This document shows positions 1 to 12,878 of a stretch of 64,000 nucleotides of DNA, one piece after another; the first letter of the stretch is position 1; each line of letters opens with the position of its first letter. The translations under genes were made by a program, and so were the position numbers. The stretch comes from Ceratopteris richardii. Taxonomy: Eukaryota > Streptophyta > Polypodiopsida > Polypodiales > Pteridaceae. The notes under the pieces are model-generated. The model ran no database searches and was not told the origin of the DNA. It worked only from the letters and a program-made list of their open reading frames with translations. The stretch lies in the NCBI GenBank assembly GCA_020310875.1, contig CM035412.1:131770874-131834873 (forward strand). Direction: 5' to 3'.

Positions 1-283
1 GCACGAAATTTGGTGAGCATACTCAAGCTATTTCAGAGATCAAAATGGCTTTGCTTTGTCATGCTGAAATCACAATCTGAGCTTGTTTAGGCCTCCGAAT
101 ACCCTATCGTAGGGCTTGTGCAGGCTATTTCATCTTTTTGTTCCAAAGGAATATACCAGTTTTGGTTTGTCAGTATAAGCATCTCAAATCTACTATAGGT
201 TTAGCAAAATTTGTCTAGGCAGTTTTGCTCAACTTTTTGAGATACAATCAATTTTTTGCATCAAGGTATTTTAGTCACTGGCC

Positions 284-3200
284 ATGGCTGAAAGCAGTGA
301 TGTATTTTATATGTTAGCTATTGAGGATAAGTTGAATGGTACCAACTACCCGTTATGGGCTTATATGATGTGGCATGTATAGGTGGCAAAAGGACTATGG
401 AACATTGTGCAGGGTTTTGAAAAACATCCTACCACAACTGCAAGTATTACAACTGCAGGTACTGAAGCTGATGCAAAAGGTATCGAAGATGATAATATTC
501 TGCATATTCTTGTTTGTGTTGTGGTTTTTGCTGCACCTATTGCAGAGCAAATTCGTTGGGATGGCAAAGATGCTCAGGCACATGCATTGATAGCTTTGTC
601 TGTCAAACGTGCCATCTCACATTCGCTCTTGCAGAATAGCTAAGGATGCTTGGGATACACTTACCACATTGTACCAAGCTAGGAATGAGGCTTGTGTTGC
701 TTACCTCCAAAAACAGTTGGAGAGTGAGCACATGAATGAAGGTGATTTTATGGATAGTTTTCAAACAAAGATCAAGAATTTGAAGGAACAGTTGATTTCT
801 GCAGATGAAGTCCTTCCTGATAGTTAACTTGTGCAGACTGTTCTAAATGGTCTTCCCGACTCATATCAAAGTTTTGCTTCTACTCTTTGTTTGATGATGA
901 AAGGAAAGCCAAATGCCTTAACATTTGAGGATTTAGTTTCCATTTTGTTGCAGGAAGAATAGTCTAGGCAAAACAAGTCTATTCTGTGTGTTGTAGATCA
1001 AGCTTTCCTAGCTAGTCAGAAGGGCATAGGAAAATGGAGCTCTTCTATTAGTAAGCAGAAATGTGCAAATGCTGCACATTTGAAGAAGGAAGACAAAGAT
1101 GAGAAGAAATAAAAAAAACAGAAATTGTTTTGCAAATACTATAAAGCAAATGATCATGTCATTAAGAGTTGTCCAAAACTGGCTGCTAAAGAGGCAGAGA
1201 AGAAGGAGGTCGGGATGGTTATTGCAGAGGCCTCTACACCAAAAAAAGAGTCTACTAATCTTGTGCTCGATGAAGAATGGGCATTTGCTTCTGTTTTCCA
1301 TTTTGACCCATCTTCTCATGAGCAGTGCATGTCTGCAGTAGACTCAGATGTTTGGTACTTTGATAGTGGGGCGACCAAACATATTACCTTGCAAGTGCAG
1401 TTTCTTCTCTTCACTCTAGTATCCCCTCCACGGAATACTATTACATGCACTAACAACTCCTCTTATCCTGTTATGGGATTGGTAAGATCATTTTGACTAT
1501 TGCTGATGGTAGTTCCTTCACTTTGTTAGATACATTATTTGTGCCAGGGATCAAGAAAAATCTGTTATCAATTTCTACATTTGCCAAGATTGGCTTGATT
1601 GTGAAATTTATTGATGACAGATATACAGTTCATGATCTGTCAAATGATGATGTCATTATTACTTCTGGCATTTCATGTCATGGGTTGTATAAGCTCATGG
1701 ACTATGAAAGATCTGTAAATGATTTGGCATGTGCAATACATGATTCTCAGGATATGCCAGATGCAAAGCTTTTTCATGCACGCTTTGGTCATCTTGATTT
1801 TACTAGTTTGCTACACCCGCAAAAATCTAAAATGGTGTCCTCTTTGCCCAAACTTGAGGCACCCAAAAACATGTCTGTAAAGGCTGTATTTTGGGAAAAA
1901 TCCAGTGTCCTTCCTTTCCAAAAGATGGTTCAGTTCGAGCTACTCAAAAATTGTAGCTTGTACATAGCGATGTTTGTGGTCCTATGTAGACATCTTCTTT
2001 TGGGAACTATCTTTACTCCGTGATTTTCATCGGTGATTTTTCTAGGCATGCATGGGTATATCCATTGAAGGCAAAGTCCAAAGTGTTTATGTGCTTCAAA
2101 CAGTTTCTAGTTTTGGCTAAAAATCTGCCAGCATGTAAAATGGGCACCCTCCGTTCTAATCGAGGGGGCAAATATATGTCTTCTGACTTTCATGCATTTC
2201 TGGTTGAACATGGGATAAAACATTAGTGTATAGTGTTATATACACCTCAACAAAATGGAGTTGTTGAATAGAAGAATAGGTCACTCATGGAGATGGTGAG
2301 GTGGATGGTCAAGAGTCAAGCTTTACCACATAGTTTATGGCTTGAGGCTATCATGTGTGCAGTGTATGTACTTAATAGGTGTCCCACTAAAGCATTGCAG
2401 TCCATCACTCCATATGAGGCTTGGCACGGTCGCAAGCCATTTGTTGCTCATCTGCGTGTCTTTGGTTGTTTGGCATATGCATTAGTGCCTCAACAACATC
2501 GCAGAAAATTGGATGATATAGCAATAAAATGTATTTTTGTTGGTTATAGTTCTGAAAGCAAAGCTTATCGTCTGTATCATCCACAGACTAAACGCGTTCT
2601 GGTTAGCTATGATGTTGTTTTTGTGGAACATGTTATTCAACCCTTACTTTCATGTACTAAGGAGACATATGCTAGCTCCAAAGACATGTATAATACTTTG
2701 CTGCCTCTTTTTACAGGTGGACAGTCTAGTACTAGTCCTAATGAAGTAACTTCTCAGCCTTTGCAAGTTTCATCTGAAGGATGCAGATCACTCCATTTCT
2801 GATGCATATTTACATGATGCACTTGTTGATGAGAGAACTGATATTGAGGAGGAAAAAACTATGCCAAAATGGCGAGTGCAAACCTTGTGTGCTAGCAAAT
2901 TAGATGCGCCTCTGTCATCTCGTACTCGATCAAGCTCTCATAGTGCCTCTTTTGCATCAGATTGCTATGCTATGGCTACATCTAGTCTCTATGATGAGAA
3001 TAAGCATGTTTCATTTGAAGAATCACAAAATTCAAAAAATTGGATGGCTACTATGCAATCTGAATATGATGTTGTAATGAAGAATGGTACCTGGTCTTTA
3101 TGTGACTTGCCTCCTGGCAAGAAGCCCATTGGCCCAAAGTGGGTATACAAGCTAAAGTGTAAGCTTGATGGAACAGTTAAGAGGTATAAGGATAGGCTTG

Positions 3201-4537
3201 TTGCAAAGGCTTATGTGTAGGAAAGAGGCATTGATTTTGATGAGACCTTTGCACCTACATGTCGTATGACTACTGTTCAGAGCATCTGTGCACTTATAGC
3301 TCATCATGGTTGGAATGTACATCAGTTGGACATTAAGATAGCATTTTTGAATGGTGACTTGCATGAAGAAGTGTATGTTTTTTAGCCCCGTGGCTTTGTG
3401 CAGAAGGGCATGAAAACCAGGTGTGCACGTTAAAGAATCCATTATATGGTTTAGAGCAAGCACCACGTACTTGGTATGAAAAGATACATGCCTATCTGAT
3501 TGCACATGGTTTTTAGAATAGTCCAACTAAAAGCACCTTATATATTAAGCGTGATAATGATGTGCTTCTGATCATTGTGGTATATGTTGATAACATGCTG
3601 CTCACTGGCCCTCATGACATGCATATTGCTGATCTCAAGGCTGATTTGCATGCCCCATTTGAGATGTCTGATTTGGGGCATTTGCATCACTATTTGGGCA
3701 CTCAATTTATGCAAGTTGATGGTGGAATGGCTTTGTGTCAAACAAAATACATTGACACATTATTTCAGTGTTTTGGCCTTGAAGACTGTAAGCCTATTGC
3801 AACTCCTATGGGAGAGGTTTAAGATTGATTCTTCATGATGCTAGAGATGCATTTGATGTTCTCTATCAGCAAGTTGTTGGATGCTTGATTTACTTATGCA
3901 TTACTCGGCTAGATATTCAGTTTGCTATCTCACAGACGAGCAGGTTTATGCATTGCCCAGGTGCCAAGCATTGGTAGTCAGTTAGGCGCATTTTTGACTA
4001 CTTGAGTGGTACCGGGCTACTTGGATTGCTTTATCCCAAGGGGGGATCACAACCGCCAGATTTGCATGCTTTTTTTGACAGTGATTGGGCTGGTTGTTAT
4101 GACACTCGTGTGTCCACCAGTGGTTTTTGCTTCATGATTGGTAGCTCATGTATATCTTGGTTGAGCAAGAAGCAGCCTACTGTGGCCACTTCTAGTTGTG
4201 AGGCTGAGTATAGGGAAGCTTTCACAACGAATGTTGAGTGTGTGTGGCTTAGACGCCTTATGGCTGATTTGGGTGTTGGTCAGTCTTCTACCACCACCAC
4301 CTTCACTAACAGTCAGAGTGCATTGGCAGTTGTGAGGAACCGTGTGTTCCATGCTCGCACTAAGCACATTGAGGTGCATTATCATTATGCCAGGGAGAAG
4401 TTCTCTGTTGTGGAGATCATCTTGTCATATGTACCCACGAAGGAGAACATTGCAGACCTTTTCACAAAGGCTCTGTCTAGGGAGAACTTTGAAGCTTTCC
4501 GCAAAGCTTTGGGCTTACTTCCTTTTGTGGAATGATT
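284..4537 (+). pseudogene. copia A gag-pol pseudogene
   Basis: The ATG at 284 opens a UBN2-type copia Gag. The zinc knuckle near 1125-1175 has lost its second Cys (FCKYYKANDH here, FCKYCKANDH in copia B). The protease motif FDSGATKH lies near 1360, the GAG-pre-integrase motif near 1780, the integrase core at 2020-2480 and the RT at 3000-3800. The RNase H and C-terminal part (4002-4535) is open. The RT catalytic YVDD reads YVDN (3587-3598), and the integrase motif usually ending GGEY reads GGKY. In-frame TAG codons occur at 960-962, 2224-2226, 3218-3220 and 3383-3385 among others. The domain order PR-IN-RT-RH fixes it as Ty1/copia. Confidence 0.93.
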
Positions 4538-4607
4538 CCACATAGCTTGTCACTTCCTTATACATGATTCCAGCTCCTTGTTCACCACATCACTCCTAGG
4601 GGGGATT

Positions 4608-4837
4608 TGTTGATATATTTAGGTAGTGATGTGTGTGAACACTTTAGGACTAACGGGCACTTTTTTCCCTCTTTAGGAGGTTTTTTTCCCCTGGCTTGTA
4701 TATACACCTATTGCCCTAACGGGCTACTTATCTTTGTACATTCTAGTGGTAATACATTCAGCATTGTGTGTTTAACTCCAAGCTTCTTCTTCTTCCTTAT
4801 GATGTTCACGTGCTTCTGTAGACGTCTAACTCCAACA
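4608..4837 (+). repeat. copia A 3' LTR (230 bp)
   Basis: It begins TGTTGATATATTTAGG directly after a purine tract and ends CTAACTCCAACA. The same ends and interior are found in both LTRs of copia B (44772-44999 and 49696-49922), which define the boundaries. Confidence 0.92.
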
Positions 4838-5397
4838 GCTTTTAGGGTACATTGTATCACATAAAGGAATCTTTATGGACCCTAAGAAGATCGAGATAGC
4901 CCTTGATTGAAAACCACCTTCATGTGTTTGAGATGTACAATGTTTTCTAGGGTTTGCCAATTTTTATAGGATATTCATCAGAGATTACTCCAAGATAGTG
5001 AGACTTCTTACCAAGATTGCAGGAAACTCAAAATTCTCATGGACCAAAGGAGCAGAAAAAGCTTTTAGACCTTGAAATTGGCATTCACCACTTCTTCAAT
5101 TCCATTTCGTCTTGATTCTAGCAAACCCTTCTTCGTAGAGACAGATGCATCACACTTCATCCTAGGGGCCATTCTATCCAAATATCGAGATGATTGATAC
5201 CTATATCCAATTGCATATCATTTAAGGAAATTTTCCCCTCTAGAGACTAATTGTTAAATCCATGATAAAGAGCTTCTTGCCATAGTGGACACATTTGATA
5301 TCTGGCATCACTATCTAGAAGGAGTAGCTCATAAAGTTATTGTGTATACAGATCACAAGAACTTAGAGTATTTCATGACCATCTACATGGCCAACGG
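4838..5397 (+). pseudogene. Ty3/gypsy RT-RNase H fragment
   Basis: Conceptual translation with frameshifts gives the gypsy RT thumb/connection (pieces like YRIFIRDYSKI and FSWTKGAEKAF) and RNase H motifs (FVETDASHFILGAILS, then [10 protein letters not shown] near 5350). No intact frame remains. The fragment probably derives from a chromovirus-type gypsy like the one at 41556-43889, but I cannot join them. It stops at a copia LTR scrap. Confidence 0.75.
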
Positions 5398-5464
5398 ATA
5401 GTTTTGTATATGTTCTTTAATCAAACACATAATGGCCTAGTCACCCACAGGCTGTCAAGACACA
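5391..5464 (+). repeat. copia-C-type LTR scrap
   Basis: About 70 bp (tttgtatatgttctttaatc and following) resembles 41224-41300 and, inverted, 51410-51480. It is a truncated LTR piece between the gypsy fragment and copia E. Confidence 0.55.
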
Positions 5465-7749
5465 CATTGACTCTTCAATTTTGCCTTTAGATCTCCTTCA
5501 TACAGATGTGTGTGGTCCTATGCCCACAAGGTCATTAGGTGGTTCTCTTTACTTTGTCACTTTCATAGATGATGCTACTAGAAAATTCTAGGTATATCCT
5601 ATCAAAGCAAAGGATGAGGTATTCCCTACTTTCAAAAAATGGCTTGCTTCAGTTGATACTGAAAAAGGAACTAACTTTAAGGATTTACGTTCAAATAATG
5701 GGGGTGAGTATACCTCACATGAATTCAACCTTGTCTATCTGTCTGGAGAAATTCATAGAGAGTTTACAGCTCCTTATACCCCAGAACAGAATGGTGTAGC
5801 GAAAAGGATGAATAGAACTATTCATAATAGAGTAGTTTCTATGTTGCATCATGCAAACCTTTTGCAAGGCTTTTGGGTAGAAGCATTATTGATTGCAATT
5901 CACATGATTAACCTTTCATCTAGTACTGACAAAGGTCTAAAAGTGGCATAAGAGTTATGGATAGGGAAGCCACCATATTATGATCATCTTTGAGTTTTTG
6001 GGTGTGAAGCATATGTTCATATATCCACTAATCTTAGACAAAAGTTGGTCCATAAGTCAAAGAAATGCATTTTTCTTGGATATGGTCAAGAAGGACAATT
6101 CAGATATCACTTATGGGATACTGAAACATGGTCAGTGATCACAAGTAGTGATGTCATTTTCAATGATTCTAAGATGCATAAACAACCCATTAAGGAGGTT
6201 GAAGTGAGAAGAGTGGTGTTTGAGGATACTAGTCCTCAAATTAGCATACATAAAAATGTTGCACATAGGGATGCTCAAGAGAATGTCCGATCAGATCAGT
6301 CTGCAAATGTTCCTTTTCAGAAACCATTGAGATGCTCTACATGTGTCTCACATCCAGCTGATAGATATGTTCCAAGTTTGGATTTTTTTATGCTAACAGA
6401 TGCTAATGAGTCTTCTTGTCACAAAGAGGCTATGCAGACAATTGATCATGTTGTGGGAGCGTGCCATGAAGAGTGAGTTGGATTCTATTCACAAGAATGG
6501 TACTTGGGATTTAGTACCTTTGCTAAAGGGCAGGAAAGCTTTACAATGTAAATGGGTATATAAGTTGAAATTCACATCAAATAGTGCCTCTCCAAATTAT
6601 AAAGCACAACTTGTTGCAAAGGGTTTTAAGCAACAACATGGAGTTGATTTCTAGGAAATCTTCTTTCCAGTGGTCAGGATGACTACCTTGTGCATGTTGC
6701 TTGGATTTGTTGCATTGGAGGACTTAGAGCTAGTCCAAATGGATGTGAAAACTGCTTTCATGAATGGAGATCTTATAGATGAGATCTATATGGAACAACC
6801 AGAGGGTTATGTAGTTCTTAATAAAGAAAGTCTATTTTGTAAGCTCAAGAAGAGCTAATATGGACTTAAACAGTCCCCTGGACAATGGTACCAAAAGTTT
6901 GATGCTTTTATGGTCTCAAGGCTATTCTCGAAGCAATGAGGATCACTATCTCTACACAAAGATATGCATAGATGGTAGCTTGATATGCTTGATACTTTAT
7001 GTCGATGATATGGTGATTGCTGGGAAGTCCTCTTATGAATTGTCAATTCTCAAGAAGAAGTTGAGTCAAACATTCGACATGAAGGATTTAGGGAATTCGG
7101 AACATATTCTTGGCATGCACATTACTCATGATAGGATTAAAAGATGCATATACTTGTCTCAAAGTGAGTACATATCCAAAGTACTTCACAGGTTCAATAT
7201 GCAGGGTGCAAAGGCATTGAGTACACCTTTACCCACATATGTGAAATTGAGCAAGGATGATTGTCCCAAATCATATGAGGAAAAAGAATTCATGACCAAA
7301 ATTCCTTATCAGTCTGTTGTTGGTGGTCTCATGCATGTTATGGTAGCTACAAGACCAGACATTACATTTTTAGTGGGATTTGTGAGCAGATATATGTCTA
7401 ATCCTAGCAAGCAACATTGGGAAGCAATCAAGATGAGTTTGAGATATCTGAGTGCCACTAAGGACAAGCTTTTGTACTTAGGTAGAGGGAAAGCATCCAC
7501 AATTGGTTACACAGATTCTAACTATGCTGGTTGTGTAGACAATCATAAGTCTACATCAGGGTATATTTTTCATTTTGTTGGAGGTGCTATCTTTTGGAGA
7601 TCTCATCTTCAAGAATGTATATCTGTTTCCACCACAAAAGTAGAGTATCTTGCAGCAAGTGAGGCATGTAAGGAAGGATTTTTGCTTTCTCATCTTGCTT
7701 GTGATATGGATCTACCTCAGCATGTACCTTATTTGCTCAATGATAGTCA
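5465..7749 (+). pseudogene. copia E pol fragment (IN-RT-RNase H), decayed
   Basis: The fragment starts inside the integrase ([10 protein letters not shown] near 5490), runs through the integrase core and C-terminal region (to about 6480), the RT (6400-6860), and an RT/RNase H stretch (6860-7749) carrying YVDDMVIAG. It is a different copia family from A/B and F by sequence. Integrase catalytic positions are lost: LRSNNGGEY (usually LRSDNGGEY) and QNGVAKRMN (usually QNGVAERMN). Premature stops occur at 5589-5591, 5950-5952, 5992-5994 and 6652-6654. The RNase H is cut at the LNDS motif by the 5' LTR of copia F at 7750; its remaining 3' end is not found beyond F. Confidence 0.9.
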
Positions 7750-8455
7750 TGTTGGTGCATTTTACCCAACCCTACATGCTTGATATGATTTGACTTATGT
7801 TCATTTGTAGTCATATGTGTAGACATATGAACACCTCTTGTAAAAGAGTATAGTTTATCTCTTGTAATTGTGAAAGAAAGAATGGCTTAAGTCATCCATG
7901 ATGTGAAAAGGAAATTTGTGGCTCTAATTACCTAAAACCACGAATCCATCAATTGAGAGAATATCTCCTAATTCTTAGAATCACTTTTAGGTGAAGTTAT
8001 TGTAATTCAAATTCAAAACTACCTCCAAAAGTAGTTATAAAAAGAGCAAGAAGGAAGTCACCATTAGAGAGGTTAATTCATGCCCACTTCATGTTCATTT
8101 GTAGAGACTGAAGAGCTTACTCCATAGCTCTATCATTCTACTCCCATTTTGCAAGTATTCATTTCCAATGTGGTTGTAATTATATGTGAATCTATACATT
8201 CATCATTTACTTTTTCTCTATTTTATTCTTTGTTATACTCACTCAGAATAGTAACTTCAGAAGCACATATCTTGGGCTATACATAATCTTTTTAGAGTTT
8301 TAAAGTGCATTGGATTGTTGTCTAAGTCTAGTTTATGCTCACAAAATTTCATGGTCATTGGATTTACTGTTTGTGAGAAATCTGTGTTTTTTTGCTCACT
8401 GGTTGAATCTTTGCAGAGCCTCGAAAATGGAAGGAGTGTTCTAGATTTTGCAAAT
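7750..8455 (+). repeat. copia F 5' LTR, 3' end truncated
   Basis: It is collinear with 11858-12560. A TATA-like box ttataaaaagag lies near 8035, matching ctataaaaagag near 12140 in the other LTR. Homology to the 3' LTR ends at an aaatct sequence near 8455, where it runs straight into the gag zinc-knuckle region, so the primer binding site is gone. Confidence 0.85.
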
Positions 8456-11400
8456 CTAGAGGAAGAGGTAGAGGTGGAAAGCACGGCAGGGGGAGATTCC
8501 AATCATCTCAACCTTGCAATATATGTGGCTTATTTAATCATACTATTGAAGAATTTTTGAAGAACTCGAGGAACTCAAGAGGAAGAGGATTCAATAGAGG
8601 TGGCTATGGATCAAATAGAGGCAGATACAATGGAGGCTACAACAACAACTACAACAACAATTACAACAAGAACAACTATCAAGTGGCCATAGAGGAAGAA
8701 GAGATTACAATAACTATGCAGAGGTCCAAACTCAAGAACATTCATTATTGATTATGAATCTATCAGTGCAGAAGGGTAAGGATGATAATCACATCTTTTA
8801 CATTGATTCGAGATGCTCAAATCATGCTATAGGAAATGTGGCTTTACTTTCTGATTTGGAAGATCCTCACGACAAACATGAAGTGAAAATAGGAGATGAT
8901 ACAAAGCACTCAGTGGAGAAGATAGGTAATGTGAAGACATCAGATGGGAATATGAACCTCTTAAGCAAAGTCTTGTATATCCCTACAATTACCAAAAATT
9001 TAATAAGTGTTGGGCAGATTGTTGAAAAAGGATTGCAGGTTAGATTCAACCAATTTGGAGCATACGTTGAAGATCCAAGGCAAGGCTTTAGAAGGATCTC
9101 CAAAGGAGAAAAAACAAGAAGGCTTTTCACTTTTGAAGTGGAAGATACAAAGAACATAGCTTTATATAGCTATGGATCTCAAACTCTGACAGAGTTGGAG
9201 ATATGGCACAAAAGGTTTGCTCACATTGGTGAGAGGACACTCAAACAAATTTGTAGGGACCAAAGTGTACTTGGTTTGCCTAATATCACAAGGCAACACA
9301 TGATTTATAAGTGTGAAGCTTGTCAATTCGGCAAGGCTCATAGACAGCCTTTCAATAGGAAGGGATATGTGTATCAAAAACTTTTGTCTAGTGCACACGA
9401 ATGTGTGGGGTCCTAGTAAAACGCCATCTATATCAGGCTCAAGATATTATGTGTCTTTCATAGATGATTGTAGCAGGTGGACCATTCTATTCTTCATGAA
9501 GCACAAGGATGAAGTTTTTAATTGCTTTAAGAATTATGTTGCTCTTGTTGGAAACCAAACAGGTAGGACTTTGAAAAGACTTAGATTTGATGGTGGAGGA
9601 GAATACTTCTATTCTGAATTTGATGCCTACTTGCATGAAAGAGGCATTAAAAGGGAAGTCACTACAAGGTATGGTATAGCAGAGAGGAGAAACAAAGCTA
9701 TTGTTGAAGCCGCAAGTTCCATGCTTAATGAAAAGGGATTGCCAAACTACCTATGGGTAGAGGCTATGTCTACAGCCACATATCTCATAAATAGACTTCC
9801 ATCTAAGTCACTAGATGGAACCACTCCATATGAAGTGTGGAATGGAAGAAGACCTAGTCTAGAGCATTGTAAAATCTTTGGATGATTAGCCTATGCTCAC
9901 ATTCCTTCTCAAGTAAGAGGGAAATTGGATCCCAAGGCAGAGAAGTGCATATTTATTGGTTATGACCAAAACCAAAAAGGATATAGATTGTACAATCCAA
10001 CTAATAAAGGATTTTTTGTGACTAGAGATGTAATTTTTTATGAGAACAAATCATAGTTTGATGATGGCAGGAAAGTGAAGTTGTCTTATGACTTGGATGA
10101 AGATTTTCCATCACTTCAACCAAAGGAGCCAAAGCAAATTGAAGAAAATGATTCGAAGATTGACCTAGAAGACTTTGAAAGACTAAAGCTATGGAAGAGC
10201 AAAGGTAAAGTAAAGATGCAAGATGCTACATATGGACCCAAGAGCTCACATCAACCACTTAGAAGGTCTTCAAGGGAGAAGAAGAAACCAGAGAGGTATG
10301 GTTATGATACTTCTTTGGTCACCAAACACTCAATCTACATTGCAAAGGATTCAACCAATGAAGAACCTACCACATTTTAAGAAGCACAAAGCAAGAAAGC
10401 TTGGAGAGATGCAATGGATGAAGAAATGGAAGCCTTGAAGGAGAATGACACTTGGGAGCTTGTACCTAACAAGCCATCTATGAAGGTAATTGGAGCTCGA
10501 TGGATATACAAAATCAAGAGGAATCTAGATGGAAATATAAATATGCATAAAGCAAGTTTAGTTGCTAAAGGGTGTGCTCAAACCCATGGTATTGATTATG
10601 AGGAGACTTTCTCTCCTGTTGAAAAAATTCCTACAATTAGGGTTCTCATTAGTCTTGCTTCATCTAGAAATTGAAAGCTCTATCAACTTGATGTAATCAA
10701 TGTATGCAAATTAAAGAAATCCTTGTATGGATTGAAGCAAGCTCCAAGAGCTTGGAATTTGAGATTGGTGACTTATTTGCAGGACCAAGGATTCAAAGCT
10801 AGCAAGGTGGATACCTCTTTGTTCATAAAGAGGAATGGATCTGAAGTGATCTATTTATGTGTGTATGTTGATGATATTATTATCACAAGGAATGATCTTG
10901 AAGGAATCAAACAGGTCAAGAATCAAATGAAGGAGGAGTTCAAAATAAGTGATCTTGGACCACTCACTTATTTTCTTGCATTGGAGTTAATCTACACAGG
11001 TTCAGGTATATACATCACACAAAGGAAGTATGTGCATGACATGCTCATCAAGTTCAAGATGGAAAACACCAAGTGTGAAGGTAAACCTATGGAGAAAAAT
11101 CATAAGCTTAGGGCTTATGAAGGAGAGACAATTGAAGACATCACAAGCTATCAAAGCTTGGTTGGAAGTTTTGAACTATGCAACACTCACAAGGGTGGAT
11201 ATATGCTATAGTGTTAGCATATTGAGTCAATTTATGCATAAGCCGAGAAGACCATATATGAAAGCGGCCAAGAGAGTCCTCAAGTACCTAAAGAGGACCA
11301 TGAATGAAGGTTTGTTTTATCCATTTACTTTAGATATTGAGCTAAAGGCCTACTCAGATGCGGATTGGGCCAGATCTATAGATGATAGAAGAAGCACATC

Positions 11401-11815
11401 CATGTATGTATCATTTGCAGGTTCAAAAATCATTTCTTGGTCATCCAAGAAGAAATCAATAGTGGCATTATCTTCTATTGAAGCCAAATATAGAGGTTTG
11501 GCTAATGCAACTCAAGAAATCATGTGGTTAAAATCTTTGTATACAGATCTTGGACTTCATTCTTCAACACCTCACTTTTTTTGTGACAACACAAGCTCAC
11601 TACATCTTACAGCTAATCTCGTATACCATGCTAGAACCATGCATATTGAAGTCCACCATCATTATGTAAGGGAGAAGCTAATGAGCAAGGATATTCAACT
11701 ATCATATGTCTCTATAGATATGCAATGTGCAAACATGTTGACTAAAGCTCTTGATGGTACAAAACTAAGTAGATTCAAGTTGATGATTGGCTTACAGGAA
11801 ATCAAGGACAATTGA
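8456..11815 (+). pseudogene. copia F gag-pol pseudogene
   Basis: It opens in the nucleocapsid region, Gly/Arg/Asn-rich, with CNICGLFNHT as a partial knuckle (about 8510-8750). Protease (FYIDSRCSNH, where active copies have D-S-G) and GAG-pre-integrase follow at 8748-9416. After a frameshift comes the integrase core (9313-9885; RFDGGGEY, and GIAERRN replacing the usual QNGVAER). The RT runs 10414-11211 with YVDDIIIT intact, and after another frameshift RNase H follows (to 11815). Stops interrupt near 9883-9885, 10054-10056, 10378-10380 and 10672-10674. Confidence 0.9.
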
Positions 11816-11857
11816 AGACTTATTTGGAGGCCAAGCATGTTCGGCTTGAGGGGGAGC

Positions 11858-12694
11858 TGTTGGTGCATTTCACCCAAGCCTACATGTTTGATATGATTTG
11901 ATTTATGTTCATTTGTAGTCATATGTGTAGACATATGAACACCTCTTGTAAAAGAGTATATTTTATCTCTTGTAATTGTGAAAGAAAGAATGGCTTAAGT
12001 CATCCATGATGTAAAAAGGAAATTCATGGCTCTAACTACCTAAAAACACTAATCCATCAATTGAGAGAATATCGCATAATTCTTAGCATCACTTTTAGGT
12101 GAATTTATTTGAATTCAAATTCAAAACTACCTCAAAAGTAGCTATAAAAAGAGCACTGGAAGGAATTCGCCATTAGAGAGCTTGATTCGTGCCCACTTCA
12201 TGTTCATTTGTAGAGATTCAAGAGCTTACTCCATAGCTCTATCATTCTACTCCCATTGTGCAAATATTCTTTGCCAATGTGGTTGTAATTATATGTGAAT
12301 CTATACATTCATCATTTACTTCTTCTCTGTTTTATTCTCTGTTATACTCACTCAGAACAGTAATTTCAGAAGCACATATCTTGGGCTATATGTAACCCTT
12401 TCAGAGTTTTAAAGTGCATTGGATTGCTCTCTAAGTCTAGTTTATGTTCACAAAATTTAATGGTCATTGGATTTATTGTTTGTGAGAAATTTTTGTTTTT
12501 CTGTTCACTAATCAAACCTCTGCAGAGCCCCAAAAATGGTAGGAGTGTTCCAGATTTTGCTAAATCTTGTTCTCAGTGCTCAGTTGATCAATTGAAGTCT
12601 TGACTCAAACTTTTGAGATACTTGTTCCAAAACACTTGGGTGATTTTCTTGTGGATTTAGGAATCTCAAAGGGTCTACTAACCAACTTTGAAGT
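11858..12694 (+). repeat. copia F 3' LTR and flank (end uncertain)
   Basis: It starts TGTTGGTGCATTTCACCC after the polypurine tract. It matches the 5' LTR through about 12560 (aatcttgttctcag). The remaining 130 bp to 12694 have no counterpart in the truncated 5' LTR, so they may be the true LTR end or separate DNA. Confidence 0.75.
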
Positions 12695-12842
12695 TGTTGG
12701 AAATGAGGTAGGCCCTTGGCTCATGTCATAGGTCCATGGTTCCATAGGTCCAGCATATACAACATAGAATCCAGCAATCTTCAATATTGACAAAACATGA
12801 AAATACCACATTTAATCATACAAATGATGAGATAAAGATAGT
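12695..12842 (-). repeat. element G partial LTR end (minus strand)
   Basis: This 148-bp fragment duplicates the terminal part of the G LTR (compare 12879-13022). On the minus strand it follows the primer-site/leader scrap at 12843-12878. The arrangement LTR, primer site, very short leader, LTR end looks like an element whose whole interior was deleted, or an unequal-recombination product sharing the LTR at 12879-14306. Confidence 0.75.
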
Positions 12843-12861
12843 GCTCTGAAACCAAAACCTT

Positions 12862-12876
12862 AGTGCTCTGATACCA
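12862..12876 (-). other. primer binding site, tRNA-iMet type
   Basis: On the minus strand, TGGTATCAGAGCACT follows the LTR end (ccaaca) by two bases. TGGTATCAGAGC is the standard plant initiator-tRNA-Met primer site of LTR retrotransposons. Confidence 0.8.
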
Positions 12877-12878
12877 AA

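Larger units (their letters stand above)
1..4837 (+). mobile_element. Ty1/copia retrotransposon A, decayed, 5' LTR outside window
   Basis: An untranslated leader (1-283) precedes gag, followed by protease, integrase, RT and RNase H remnants in the Ty1/copia order, then a polypurine tract (about 4597-4605) and a 3' LTR. The leader matches the leader of copia B (minus strand, about 49350-49690), and the LTR and all coding domains match copia B, so A and B are one family in opposite orientations. The element is dead: gag-pol is split by many stops and frameshifts. The 5' LTR and primer site must lie upstream of base 1. The 5 bases after the LTR (4838-4842) are gcttt; the partner target duplication is not visible. 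Confidence 0.93.
7750..12694 (+). mobile_element. Ty1/copia retrotransposon F, internally deleted
   Basis: It is a nested insertion into the RNase H of copia E. The 5' LTR starts TGTTGGTGCATTT at 7750, and the same sequence starts the 3' LTR at 11858 after the purine tract gcttgagggggagc. The coding region lies between. Two deletions are evident: the 5' LTR end, primer site and most of gag are missing (junction near 8455), and the RT lacks the segment normally between LYQLDV and VCKLKKSLYG (near 10695-10710). The 3' LTR end is not sharply defined, because the neighbouring element G fragment begins at 12695. Confidence 0.88.
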
